This document shows positions 17,037 through 23,468 of a DNA stretch of 26,520 nucleotides, one piece after another (the stretch's first letter is position 1; every line of letters starts with the position of its first letter). The DNA lies in assembly GCA_050260275.1 (NCBI GenBank), contig JBLNBX010000149.1:1-26520 (forward strand), written 5' to 3'. The DNA is from DATMXS01 sp050260275. Its GTDB lineage: Bacteria > Acidobacteriota > Terriglobia > Bryobacterales > Bryobacteraceae. A program made the translations under genes and the position numbers. The notes beneath the pieces were generated by a model. It saw only the letters and a list, made by a program, of their open reading frames with translations. It was not told where the DNA came from and made no database searches.

Positions 17037-17043
17037 CGAATTC

Positions 17044-18444
17044 GTGGATAGGAGATGTTTCCTGACGTCACTAGCCGCGACGGCCGTATGCCGCGCATCG
17101 GCTCAGAGACCCGCCCTTCAGGAAGCGGGCCCGTTTACGCCGAGCGAGGGCCTGAACAATCCGATTGGTGAAGGGAAGGGAATCCACCCGGGCCGCGTCG
17201 TGTGGATGCGCGATGCGAATGCGACCTCATGGGACGGCAAGACCGGGTACTGGTGGGACGACGCCAATACGGATCAGCGTGTGGTGAACAACATGGTGTC
17301 GCGCACGCTGCTCGAACTCACCGGACAGAGGAACGAAAAGCAGGCCTGGGACGCTTTGTTCCGGCATTTCAACACGGCGCAGAAGCGCGGCGGCTCCGGC
17401 TACCGCCGCGGAGAGAAGATCGCGATCAAGATCAACGGCAACCAGGACAGGGGCCCGGATTGGACTAATATGTTCCGCACGTTCCCTCCGGGACGCGGAC
17501 CCGCGCAGCGTCCAGGCGGCGGACCTCGTCCGGGCGGCCCGGGGCCTGCGGCCAACAGGCCTCCTCAGAACGGCTTCACGAGCCCGCACCTCATCGCCGC
17601 GCTCGTGGCGCAGCTCATCAACAACGCCGGCGTTCCCGGAGAGGACATCATCATCTACGAGGCGCTGGACTATCACAACATCGGCCAACCGATCTTCACA
17701 AAGATCCGCGGTATTCCCGGGCGCGACTTCCAGGCCGTGCAATTCCTGGCCGGGTACGATTTCGGACACGGCGGGCGGATCAACCCCACCGTCGATAAGG
17801 AACACCCCGTGCGGTTTTCGAAAGCGGGTGTGCCGACGGCCTACCTGCCGCGGGAAGTCGTGGACACCACCTACATGATCAACGTGGCGTTGATCCGCGC
17901 GCACACCATAGCGGGAGTGACTCTGATAGGGAAGAATCATTTCGGCTCCGTGCATTTTCCGGAGAACGGCTGGACTCCCGCGCCGCTGCACTCGTACATA
18001 CAGCGGACGTCGCCGATGGGTTCTTACAACGTGCTAGTGGATCTGATGGGCCACCAGCACCTTGGCGGCAAGACCATGCTCTACATGCTGGACGGCATAT
18101 ACGGTTCGGAGCACAACGAAGGCAACGTGTACCGGTGGGCAAGCGTTGGCGACGACTGGTCTTCGTGCCTGCTGGTGTCCCAGGATCCGGTGGCGCTGGA
18201 TTCGGTGGGCCTCGATATTCTCAGAAACGAACCGCGAGCCACCCAGGTCCGGGGTAATCCGGACAACTATATGCACGAAGCGGCGCAGGCCGGTAAGGCG
18301 CCATCGGGCACGGTGTACAATCCCGACGGCCGCGGCCCGCTTGCCAGCCTCGGTGTGCACGAGCACTGGAACAACGCAACGGAGAGGAAGTACTCGCGCA
18401 ACCTTGGCCGCAAGGAAGGCATCGAGCTGATAGCTTTGGTGTAG
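17044..18444 (+). CDS. DUF362 domain protein, exported
   Basis: The 466-residue product starts with GTG behind AAGGAG. Residues 1-20 (M-D-R-R-C-F-L-T-S-L-A-A) look like an export signal with paired arginines. The DUF362 domain is seen in I-A-I-K-I-N-G-N (126-133), T-S-P-H-L-I-A-A-L-V (179-188), Y-M-I-N-V-A-L-I-R-A-H and L-I-G-K-N-H-F-G-S. DUF362 proteins often carry iron-sulfur-type ferredoxin extensions; none is seen here. A Pro/Gly/Arg-rich insert (about 147-177) interrupts the domain. It follows the MoxR/vWA operon on the same strand, but the 237-base gap and stem-loop suggest separate transcription. The domain is recognised with fair confidence; no reaction is known to me. Confidence 0.82.
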   Translation: MDRRCFLTSLAATAVCRASAQRPALQEAGPFTPSEGLNNPIGEGKGIHPGRVVWMRDANATSWDGKTGYWWDDANTDQRVVNNMVSRTLLELTGQRNEKQAWDALFRHFNTAQKRGGSGYRRGEKIAIKINGNQDRGPDWTNMFRTFPPGRGPAQRPGGGPRPGGPGPAANRPPQNGFTSPHLIAALVAQLINNAGVPGEDIIIYEALDYHNIGQPIFTKIRGIPGRDFQAVQFLAGYDFGHGGRINPTVDKEHPVRFSKAGVPTAYLPREVVDTTYMINVALIRAHTIAGVTLIGKNHFGSVHFPENGWTPAPLHSYIQRTSPMGSYNVLVDLMGHQHLGGKTMLYMLDGIYGSEHNEGNVYRWASVGDDWSSCLLVSQDPVALDSVGLDILRNEPRATQVRGNPDNYMHEAAQAGKAPSGTVYNPDGRGPLASLGVHEHWNNATERKYSRNLGRKEGIELIALV

Positions 18445-18453
18445 CATCCAGCA

Positions 18454-18484
18454 GCGGCCGCGGGCGTTTGTCGTTCGCGGCCGC
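18454..18484 (+). terminator. Stem-loop terminator candidate after the DUF362 gene
   Basis: GCGGCCGCG (18454-18462) and CGCGGCCGC (18476-18484) are perfect reverse complements across a 13-base loop, 10 bases after the stop codon. The stem is strong, followed by GGCCCTTCTC rather than a full T-tract. Confidence 0.5.
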
Positions 18485-18493
18485 GGCCCTTCT

Positions 18494-18532
18494 CGGCCCG
18501 ACTGAAGCCGGGCCCTGATTAGAGGCTCTTCA
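18494..18532 (+). repeat. Hairpin-plus-CTGAT intergenic repeat, copy A
   Basis: A GGCCCG...CGGGCC stem around ACTGAAGC is followed by CCTGATTAGAGGCTCTTCA. It matches 22993-23031 in the same orientation and 19332-19369 in reverse orientation, with few differences. Confidence 0.75.
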
Positions 18533-18576
18533 GGCGAGTTTCAGCGGCACGGGGAAGCCGGACCAGGGGGGCCGGC

Positions 18577-18594
18577 GCGGACGAGGGCGTCCGC
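18577..18594. repeat. Small perfect hairpin
   Basis: GCGGACG and CGTCCGC form a 7-base-pair stem around an AGGG loop, within the same repeat-rich gap as copy A and the double-hairpin element. It is probably part of the same class of intergenic hairpin elements. Confidence 0.5.
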
Positions 18595-18647
18595 CCCACC
18601 GGAGGCGCGGACTCTGCATTAAGAGCCGGTCGGAACCGAAGGCGGGA

Positions 18648-18685
18648 GGCGGACTTCAGTCCACGCGGAGCTTCAGCTCCGCACA
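18648..18685. repeat. Double-hairpin intergenic repeat, copy 2
   Basis: This is the second copy of the 38-base element at 3226-3263, 15.4 kb away, with four differences. Both halves are better formed here: GGACTTCAGTCC and GGAGCTTCAGCTCC. No target-site duplication was recognised. Confidence 0.78.
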
Positions 18686-18704
18686 GAGCGGCTTGCAATC
18701 TTCT

Positions 18705-18724
18705 GGCAGGGCTGAAGCCCTGCC
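18705..18724. terminator. Perfect hairpin between converging genes
   Basis: GGCAGGGCT and AGCCCTGCC form a 9-base-pair stem with a GA centre, 9 bases beyond the end of the minus-strand gene at 18733. It could end transcription from that gene. It also shares the GGCTGAAGCC core of the nearby repeats, so it may simply be one of them. Confidence 0.5.
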
Positions 18725-18732
18725 GCAGACCA

Positions 18733-19182
18733 CTAGAGCGGGACGGGTGGAGACGAGGTCTTTACGGCCACGTGCGTCTCCAGACTGCCGCCGCTGTACT
18801 CGTGCGCGGAGCCCTTTGCGATGGCGTTGCGGAACAGATTGACGGTGAACAGCACCAGAGAGACGAGCACCAGCATGGAACTGGCGGCGATCACCGGCTC
18901 CAGTATGGCTTCGTTGCTCTGCACCAGCGCGAGGCTTGCCATCATCACCGGCAGCCCGATATTGTGCCCCCAGAAGTGGAGGCCTGCCAGACGGCTACGC
19001 GCGCAGCCCGGCATGAGGATGTAGATGACGCCGGTGAGCGCCATGGTCGCCCAACCCAACAGCGCCAGGTGGGCATGGACGGACATGAGGGAGAAGTCCC
19101 CCGCAATGCCCATCGCCACTCCGAGCACGAGGCCTACGACAAGGTAGACCGCCGCGATCTGTATCAGCCTGATACCAACCAT
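18733..19182 (-). CDS. Short heme-copper oxidase subunit I-like membrane protein
   Basis: The 149-residue product has about four hydrophobic helices. The second contains V-H-A-H-L-A-L-L-G-W-A-T-M-A-L-T-G-V-I-Y, very like part of the heme-copper oxidase/NO reductase subunit I core; W-G-H-N-I-G follows at the third. Full subunit I proteins have twelve helices, so this is a stand-alone fragment-sized relative and not an oxidase by itself. The retained histidines suggest heme binding, but this is unproven. Start: ATG at 19182 with AGGAG (19189-19193) about 6 bases upstream. No other oxidase subunit is encoded nearby. A CRP/FNR-like palindrome lies 80 bases upstream. The C-terminal 30 residues are polar and low in conservation signals. 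Confidence 0.75.
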   Translation of the reverse strand: MVGIRLIQIAAVYLVVGLVLGVAMGIAGDFSLMSVHAHLALLGWATMALTGVIYILMPGCARSRLAGLHFWGHNIGLPVMMASLALVQSNEAILEPVIAASSMLVLVSLVLFTVNLFRNAIAKGSAHEYSGGSLETHVAVKTSSPPVPL

Positions 19183-19261
19183 CAGTTACTCCTGTAGCCT
19201 GACCGGCCGGAAGGTGGAGTAGACAACTACTGGAATACTCTGGCCGCCGGCGGGCGCGGTC

Positions 19262-19277
19262 TGTGACTCGAGTCACT
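19262..19277. promoter_or_regulatory. CRP/FNR-superfamily operator-like palindrome
   Basis: TGTGACTCGAGTCACT fits the CRP pattern TGTGA-N6-TCACA at nine of ten half-site positions, and its inner 14 bases are a perfect palindrome. It lies 80 bases upstream of the short heme-copper-like gene (minus strand), a usual distance for an activator site. Confidence 0.5.
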
Positions 19278-19331
19278 ATCGCAGAAGAAACCTTTAGCAG
19301 GGCGAGCTTCCCCGTACCACTGAACCGCGCT

Positions 19332-19369
19332 TGAAGAGCCTCGTATCAGGGCCGGCTTCAGCCGGGCCG
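19332..19369 (-). repeat. Hairpin-plus-CTGAT intergenic repeat, copy C (inverted)
   Basis: Read on the minus strand, this element repeats copies A (18494) and B (22993): a GGCCCGGCTGAAGCCGGCC-type hairpin, then CTGATACGAGGCTCTTCA. The inverted orientation shows the family is not a simple tandem array. Confidence 0.75.
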
Positions 19370-19389
19370 TAGAGGACATCCTTAGTTGC

Positions 19390-19488
19390 GGGCTTCAGCC
19401 CCTGCATGGATATCGTCGATAACAGGGGCTAAAGCCCCTTCGTTCTGATAGGCCTTTTTGGCACGGCTAGAGCCGTTCCCTGATACGA
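19390..19488 (+). repeat. Cluster of related hairpins with CTGATA tails
   Basis: Three hairpins are seen. GGGCT-TC-AGCCC lies at 19390-19401. AGGGGCT-AA-AGCCCCT at 19424-19439 is followed by TTCTGATAGG. ACGGCT-AG-AGCCGT at 19463-19476 is followed by CCCTGATACGA. The stem sequences differ while the CTGATA tail recurs, as in copies A to C. Confidence 0.6.
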
Positions 19489-19728
19489 ACCACAAACGGG
19501 ACTTGGCCGCCTTCGGAAGAACCGGGCGTCATTGCCTCCACGCCTCTCGCAACGCAACTGCGGCGTTGTGCCCGGCGTAGGGATGGCCCGTTCCATGCGG
19601 GAAACCGTGGCCGCCGCATGCCCCCGGGACTGCACCCCTTATTGAGACACGGAGATCAGGGACAATTTTTGTTAAGAGCAGAGGCGGCGAGCTGTTCATC
19701 CGTATCTCACAGATTTATTGACCCGAAG

Positions 19729-20670
19729 ATGGGACATCGAATCCCTTCGCGAGCGTGGCGTCTGGTGATCATCGCAGGGCTCGTCTGGACGGCTCCAGCG
19801 GGAGCCCAGGAACTCGGGCACAAGACGCTCGGAACACTCGGGTTGCGCGCCGGTTCACAGCCGGATAGCGGCCTCTATGTCATCGACATGCCTGTCTTCT
19901 ATAGGGCGGACGAGGTCATTGACAGGAATGGCGACCCCATTCGCCTCGCGCCGAGCGTGAGCGTGAATGCGAACTCCGTCGGAGCGCAGTTGACGTTCAA
20001 GTTGCCCTGGCATTCGATGTACATGAACGCCACGATAGGCATACCCACCGTGCGCATCCGCGTGCGAATCAGCGTCCCGGAGGCCAGCCTGGACAGGTTC
20101 GGCTTCGGAGATCTTTACGTGCAACCCGTCAGAATCGGATGGAAGAAGGCCCGCGCGGATATAGTGGCGGGCTACGCGTTCTACGCTCCCACAGGACTGT
20201 ACTCGCCGCGAGAAGGCGTCAACCTTGGAAAGGGTGAATGGAGTCATCAATTCTCGCTCGGCGGCGCAGCCTATTTCGGCGCGCGGAAGTCGTGGAATAT
20301 ATCCGCCCTGTCGAGCTATAACCTGAATCAGCGCAAGCGGGAAGTCGACATCACGCGTGGCGATACGGTCCAGATTCAGGGAGGAGCAGGGAAGAGACTC
20401 GGACTCTTCGATGTGGGCCTGGCAGGCTACGGTCTGTGGCAGGTGCGCGACGATCGCGGCGCGGACCTTCCCGACTCCCTTCGCGGCGCCCGTACCCGGG
20501 CCTTCGGTTTGGGTCCCGAGGTCAACATGACTGTCCCCCGGATTCGCGGCCGGATCACAGTCCGTTACTGTCACGACATAGCTGTCAGGGCACGTCCGTC
20601 AGGACAGATCCTGGTGATCGGACTTACAATACGGGCGGCCAGGTGGGATAGCCCGCGCCAACGGGACTAA
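19729..20670 (+). CDS. Outer-membrane beta-barrel protein, phenol MetA-degradation family
   Basis: The 313-residue product starts at the ATG at 19729. This start is chosen over a longer frame from 19618 because it begins a signal peptide (G-H-R-I-P-S-R-A-W-R then a hydrophobic core ending A-G-A). The mature part is full of alternating strands, with G-F-G-D-L-Y-V-Q-P-V-R-I-G-W, G-Y-A-F-Y-A-P-T-G-L-Y-S-P and L-S-S-Y-N-L-N-Q-R-K-R, typical of the MetA-pathway phenol-degradation barrel family (often labelled transporter). The family is thought to admit hydrophobic or aromatic compounds across the outer membrane. Ribosome binding is weak (GAAG next to the ATG). It converges on the xylanase gene; no catabolic genes are nearby. 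Confidence 0.82.
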   Translation: MGHRIPSRAWRLVIIAGLVWTAPAGAQELGHKTLGTLGLRAGSQPDSGLYVIDMPVFYRADEVIDRNGDPIRLAPSVSVNANSVGAQLTFKLPWHSMYMNATIGIPTVRIRVRISVPEASLDRFGFGDLYVQPVRIGWKKARADIVAGYAFYAPTGLYSPREGVNLGKGEWSHQFSLGGAAYFGARKSWNISALSSYNLNQRKREVDITRGDTVQIQGGAGKRLGLFDVGLAGYGLWQVRDDRGADLPDSLRGARTRAFGLGPEVNMTVPRIRGRITVRYCHDIAVRARPSGQILVIGLTIRAARWDSPRQRD

Positions 20671-20732
20671 ACTTACAATGCATTCAGTTTGCAGGCCAGC
20701 CACTGAATAGAGAGTCCCTGTGCAGACTTGGT

Positions 20733-20760
20733 AATGAGCGGGGCCGAAGCCCCGCTCATT
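20733..20760. terminator. Perfect 12-bp stem-loop between convergent genes
   Basis: AATGAGCGGGGC and GCCCCGCTCATT are exact reverse complements around a CGAA tetraloop. It is located between the converging barrel and xylanase genes and is symmetrical, so it could serve as a two-way terminator; no long T-tract follows on either strand. Its GGCCGAAGCC core also resembles the hairpin repeats of this segment. Confidence 0.6.
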
Positions 20761-20814
20761 CTCGGTTGAGCATCCCTGGGACAACCTCCTGTGCGGAGGC
20801 CAGACATGCGCCCG

Positions 20815-22599
20815 TTACTGGATACTTTCGATAAAGAACGTATCCGGAGGCATGATCAGAACCCTGTCGTCCAATCCCGGCTGTGTTTTCAGGAAGGTGA
20901 ACACCGCTTTCCTATACGCAGGGTTGGACAGGTTCAGACCATCTACCAACACGGTTTTCGGCACACCGTTGAAATTCGCCTGCGGCCCCATGTTCCTGGC
21001 CACGGCGCTGATATACCTCCCGGTGTCCGCTATGCCGTTGTAAGCCAGGATTATTTCGGCAACCTCGGGCGCCGCGATCGGCTCAACACGGTACGGTTCA
21101 ACGCCCAGATAGCTCTCCGGATCGGAGACCGCATAGAAAGAGTCCTTCGGGGAGAAATCGCGGTTCCACAGCAGTGGATTGTGGCCGCTCCGCCAGTTGA
21201 TATAGTCTGTCAAGCCCCAGAAGGTGACTCGGTCTATGTGTGCCGCGTAATTCTTGAAGATTCTGAAGTACTCGGCGTACACCTGGGCCTGAACCACCTC
21301 GATCTGGGAGCCGTTGGTGAAGCCGCGGTTGATCCAGTAGTACCTCTGCTCGGTGGTGCCATTCGACCCGATGATGTCTGCGGCCTGACGATCCCTCAAG
21401 TCTTTGTAACCACCGGCCGGCTGGGCGTTCCAGGGGAACCAGCAGAACAGGTCGAGCTCGCTGACCGCAAGATCCACGCCAGCCGCGAGGAGATTCCGGA
21501 AGCCGTTCTCCACGCTCGATGGGGGCGTATCCTGGATGTAATTGTGGCCCTGGTCGCCCACGCCCTCGATCAACGGGCGCGGATCGGAGGGGTACTCATT
21601 CTTGTACCGCTGGTTGAGATCCATCACCATCAACGCGACCAGCTTGGACTTGCCATCCTGGTACATGTTGAAGTCGTTGTAGAACAGCTTGGCGTTGGTA
21701 TACCTGCGGGCGAACACGAAAGCATCGTAGATAAAGTCGCTCGGATGCTCGCCTGGCAACATGCCGTTGCTGTAGGCTTTGTACCAGCCGCTCTGGTTTC
21801 CCTGGCGCAGATAGTTTCTCCAGTCTGCGCCTTCCGGAATGGAGCCGACTCCATCCACGAACGCCTCGTTCACGACATCCCAGGAGATGACCGTGCCGGG
21901 ATAGCGGGAGTCGAAGTGCTCGACAACGGTCTTGATGTAGCGCTCCATGTTCGCCCTGGCCTGGGCCCTGGTGTAATTGCCGCCTGTTCCACCGTTGATC
22001 CAGTTCGGCGTCTGGGCGTGCCACACCAGCACGTGGCCGTGGACCTTCATGCCTTTTTCGATAGCCCCGGTGCAGAGCGTGTCGGCGGTGGCGGTCAACC
22101 CCGGGCCGATCCTGAATGTGCCCTGAGTGCCGGCGCCGCCGGTGGAGAGAGCGTCAGGTTTCATGCAGTTCTGGCAGGTGAGGACGTTGAAATGGGTGGT
22201 AGTCAGCCTGCCGCGGTCATTGGCCGGATCCAGGTTAGAGGAATTGTCGAAGATGGTTCCCATCAGGAAGTAGTCCTGATAGGTCTGCCACAGTGACTCA
22301 GAACCTTTCGCGGGTCTCAGCGCCGCGATGGCCGCGTTCAATGCGGCGGCCGCATTGTCGACGGCTTCCTGCGTCGCGCTGGCATCGTCGAGGACGACCT
22401 GCGCTTCGTCGCGTTCCATCTGGGCCAGCCGGTAGGTGGCTGGCGTATAGGCGTTCGCATCAAGCGCCGCAAACGCGTTTATGGCGGTTTGCAGGCCGGT
22501 TTTGTCAACATCCTGGGCGTAGGCCGGCGTGGCAAGAGTCACCGTCAGGGCGACCGCCATGCAGACCCAGAGCATCCCTATTCCCTTTCTCCTTTGCAT
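20815..22599 (-). CDS. Secreted FIVAR-GH10 endo-1,4-beta-xylanase
   Basis: The 594-residue product has a signal peptide (about 1-29, ending A-Y-A-Q), then a FIVAR-like three-helix module (about 35-96), then a GH10 barrel (about 105-495). GH10 hallmarks are H-G-H-V-L-V-W-H (187-194), W-D-V-V-N-E245-A with the acid/base Glu, G-V-G-D-Q-G-H (346-352), S-E381-L-D with the nucleophile Glu, and T-F-W-G-L-T-D. All key residues are present, so it should cleave xylan outside the cell or in the periplasm. About 90 further residues at the C-terminus match nothing I recognise. Start: ATG at 22599 with AGGAGG at 22608-22613. Base composition looks less GC-rich than the operon to the left (34 of 60 G+C at 21181-21240 against 45 of 60 at 15721-15780). 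Confidence 0.93.
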   Translation of the reverse strand: MQRRKGIGMLWVCMAVALTVTLATPAYAQDVDKTGLQTAINAFAALDANAYTPATYRLAQMERDEAQVVLDDASATQEAVDNAAAALNAAIAALRPAKGSESLWQTYQDYFLMGTIFDNSSNLDPANDRGRLTTTHFNVLTCQNCMKPDALSTGGAGTQGTFRIGPGLTATADTLCTGAIEKGMKVHGHVLVWHAQTPNWINGGTGGNYTRAQARANMERYIKTVVEHFDSRYPGTVISWDVVNEAFVDGVGSIPEGADWRNYLRQGNQSGWYKAYSNGMLPGEHPSDFIYDAFVFARRYTNAKLFYNDFNMYQDGKSKLVALMVMDLNQRYKNEYPSDPRPLIEGVGDQGHNYIQDTPPSSVENGFRNLLAAGVDLAVSELDLFCWFPWNAQPAGGYKDLRDRQAADIIGSNGTTEQRYYWINRGFTNGSQIEVVQAQVYAEYFRIFKNYAAHIDRVTFWGLTDYINWRSGHNPLLWNRDFSPKDSFYAVSDPESYLGVEPYRVEPIAAPEVAEIILAYNGIADTGRYISAVARNMGPQANFNGVPKTVLVDGLNLSNPAYRKAVFTFLKTQPGLDDRVLIMPPDTFFIESIQ

Positions 22600-22873
22600 A
22601 CCCTTCGCCTCCTCTAGGCTGAGTTGTGCAACTCGGCCATCAGGCCGGCAGCGGAGTAGTGGCGCGATTCGGTGCGCGTACCCCCCGCGTGCCGGGTCGA
22701 GATGTTATCAGATACTCTCGATGACGTCAAGCAGATTGCGCTGATTTACACCCGTTTTTAGCGCCGATATTAGGGTGCGTTTTGATATATCTCTGCGGCT
22801 AACACACTTGCACACAGCAACTTGGATCCGGTAATACCAGCGCTGCTATGCGCCGCAATATAGGCATAAATGA

Positions 22874-22885
22874 GAAAACGTTTTC
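22874..22885. promoter_or_regulatory. LacI-family operator-like palindrome upstream of the xylanase
   Basis: GAAAACGTTTTC is a perfect 12-base palindrome with a central CG, the general form bound by LacI/CcpA-type sugar regulators. It lies 275 bases upstream of the xylanase start, inside an AT-rich patch. No LacI-type gene is in the window. Confidence 0.45.
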
Positions 22886-22992
22886 GGCATAGTGTGTCGG
22901 CAAAGCCGGAAATGTGCTCAATGCGAGAGGCCGGCGGGAACAGATCTATCCGTCAGATCGAGGCTGAAGCGCGTGGACATCTCAGGCCTGTA

Positions 22993-23031
22993 CGGCCCGA
23001 CTGAAGCCGGACCCTGATACGAGGCTTTTCA
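22993..23031 (+). repeat. Hairpin-plus-CTGAT intergenic repeat, copy B
   Basis: This copy repeats 18494-18532 in the same orientation over 39 bases with about four differences: a CGGCCCGACTGAAGCCGG hairpin followed by ACCCTGATACGAGGC. Confidence 0.75.
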
Positions 23032-23160
23032 CGGGCACCGGCGGGGGCGTGTCAGGGCCGAGGTGAACTACCGTGATCTCAAGCAGAGGAACCGCAGCGT
23101 ACTGCCGCCGGTCAAGCTGAGGGGGAGAGTCGGCCGGCATCGATCTCGATAGCGGCTGGG

Positions 23161-23420
23161 GTGGGGGAGGCACCTGGGCAGGATACGCTGCCGGCACGGC
23201 GTTGGCGTGGCGATCGGAGCAGCCATCGCCGGGGCTAACAACGTAACCTAGCAGGTCGTTGTACAGCCGCTGACGGGCAATGCGTATGTCTCAAACCTTT
23301 CTGCAGGCTGCGCCACTATTCCGTCCGGCGAATCAGTGGTGTACCAGTGTGGCGGCGCGTACTTGCAGCCGTACTGGGGAGGGAACGGCTGTTGTGTTCG
23401 AAGCTGTTCCGCACCTGTGA
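23161..23420 (+). pseudogene. Decayed small secreted-protein gene (VYV-L-CGG-Y type)
   Basis: Reading from 23198 gives G-V-A-I-G-A-A-I-A-G-A-N-N-V-T, then an in-frame TAG (23249-23251), then Q-V-V-V-Q-P-L-T-G-N-A-Y-V-S-N-L and S-G-C-like segments ending in V-V-Y-Q-C-G-G-A-Y-L-Q-P-Y-W. A shift into another frame near 23385 restores T-A-V-V-F-E-A-V-P-H-L and a TGA at 23418-23420. The upstream part G-Y-A-A-G-T-A-L-A is in yet another frame. This looks like one small secreted protein (Gly/Ala-rich helix, then a short domain with Y-x-C-G-G-x-Y-x-x-P-Y) broken by one stop and about two frameshifts. The family resemblance (DUF6515-like) is from memory of pattern only. Confidence 0.45.
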
Positions 23421-23468
23421 TGGAGGCACCGTCAAGCGGAGCCTCGCATCAAGCGGCGCATCGAGGTC

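Larger units (their letters stand above)
19183..19728. other. Repeat-rich divergent intergenic region
   Basis: This 546-base gap between two divergent genes shows no convincing coding frame. It contains the ribosome binding site of the minus-strand gene, the palindrome at 19262-19277, three or four hairpin repeats at 19332-19490, and the upstream region of the barrel gene. From 19491 to 19728 I see no clear element other than an AT-rich run near 19662-19675. Confidence 0.7.
22600..23160. other. Upstream region of the xylanase gene, no gene seen
   Basis: Positions 22608-22613 hold the xylanase ribosome binding site and 22621-22634 a small hairpin (GAGTTG-TG-CAACTC). The part from about 22700 to 22920 is noticeably richer in A and T than the rest of the window, and contains the palindrome at 22874-22885. 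A hairpin repeat lies at 22993-23031. Frames in this stretch look like chance reading. Confidence 0.6.

Noticed and set aside
18445..19490. A CRISPR array made of the regularly seen short repeats
   Set aside because: The elements are hairpins in both orientations at irregular spacing with no constant spacer length, and no cas gene is present.
20791..22296. A 501-codon plus-strand frame opposite the xylanase
   Set aside because: The minus strand carries all GH10 catalytic motifs and a signal peptide. The opposite frame is long because of codon structure and has no recognisable domain.
22982..23197. A 71-codon minus-strand frame in the gap after the xylanase promoter region
   Set aside because: It runs through hairpin repeat copy B, has a Pro-rich start and no good ribosome binding site, and resembles chance reading.
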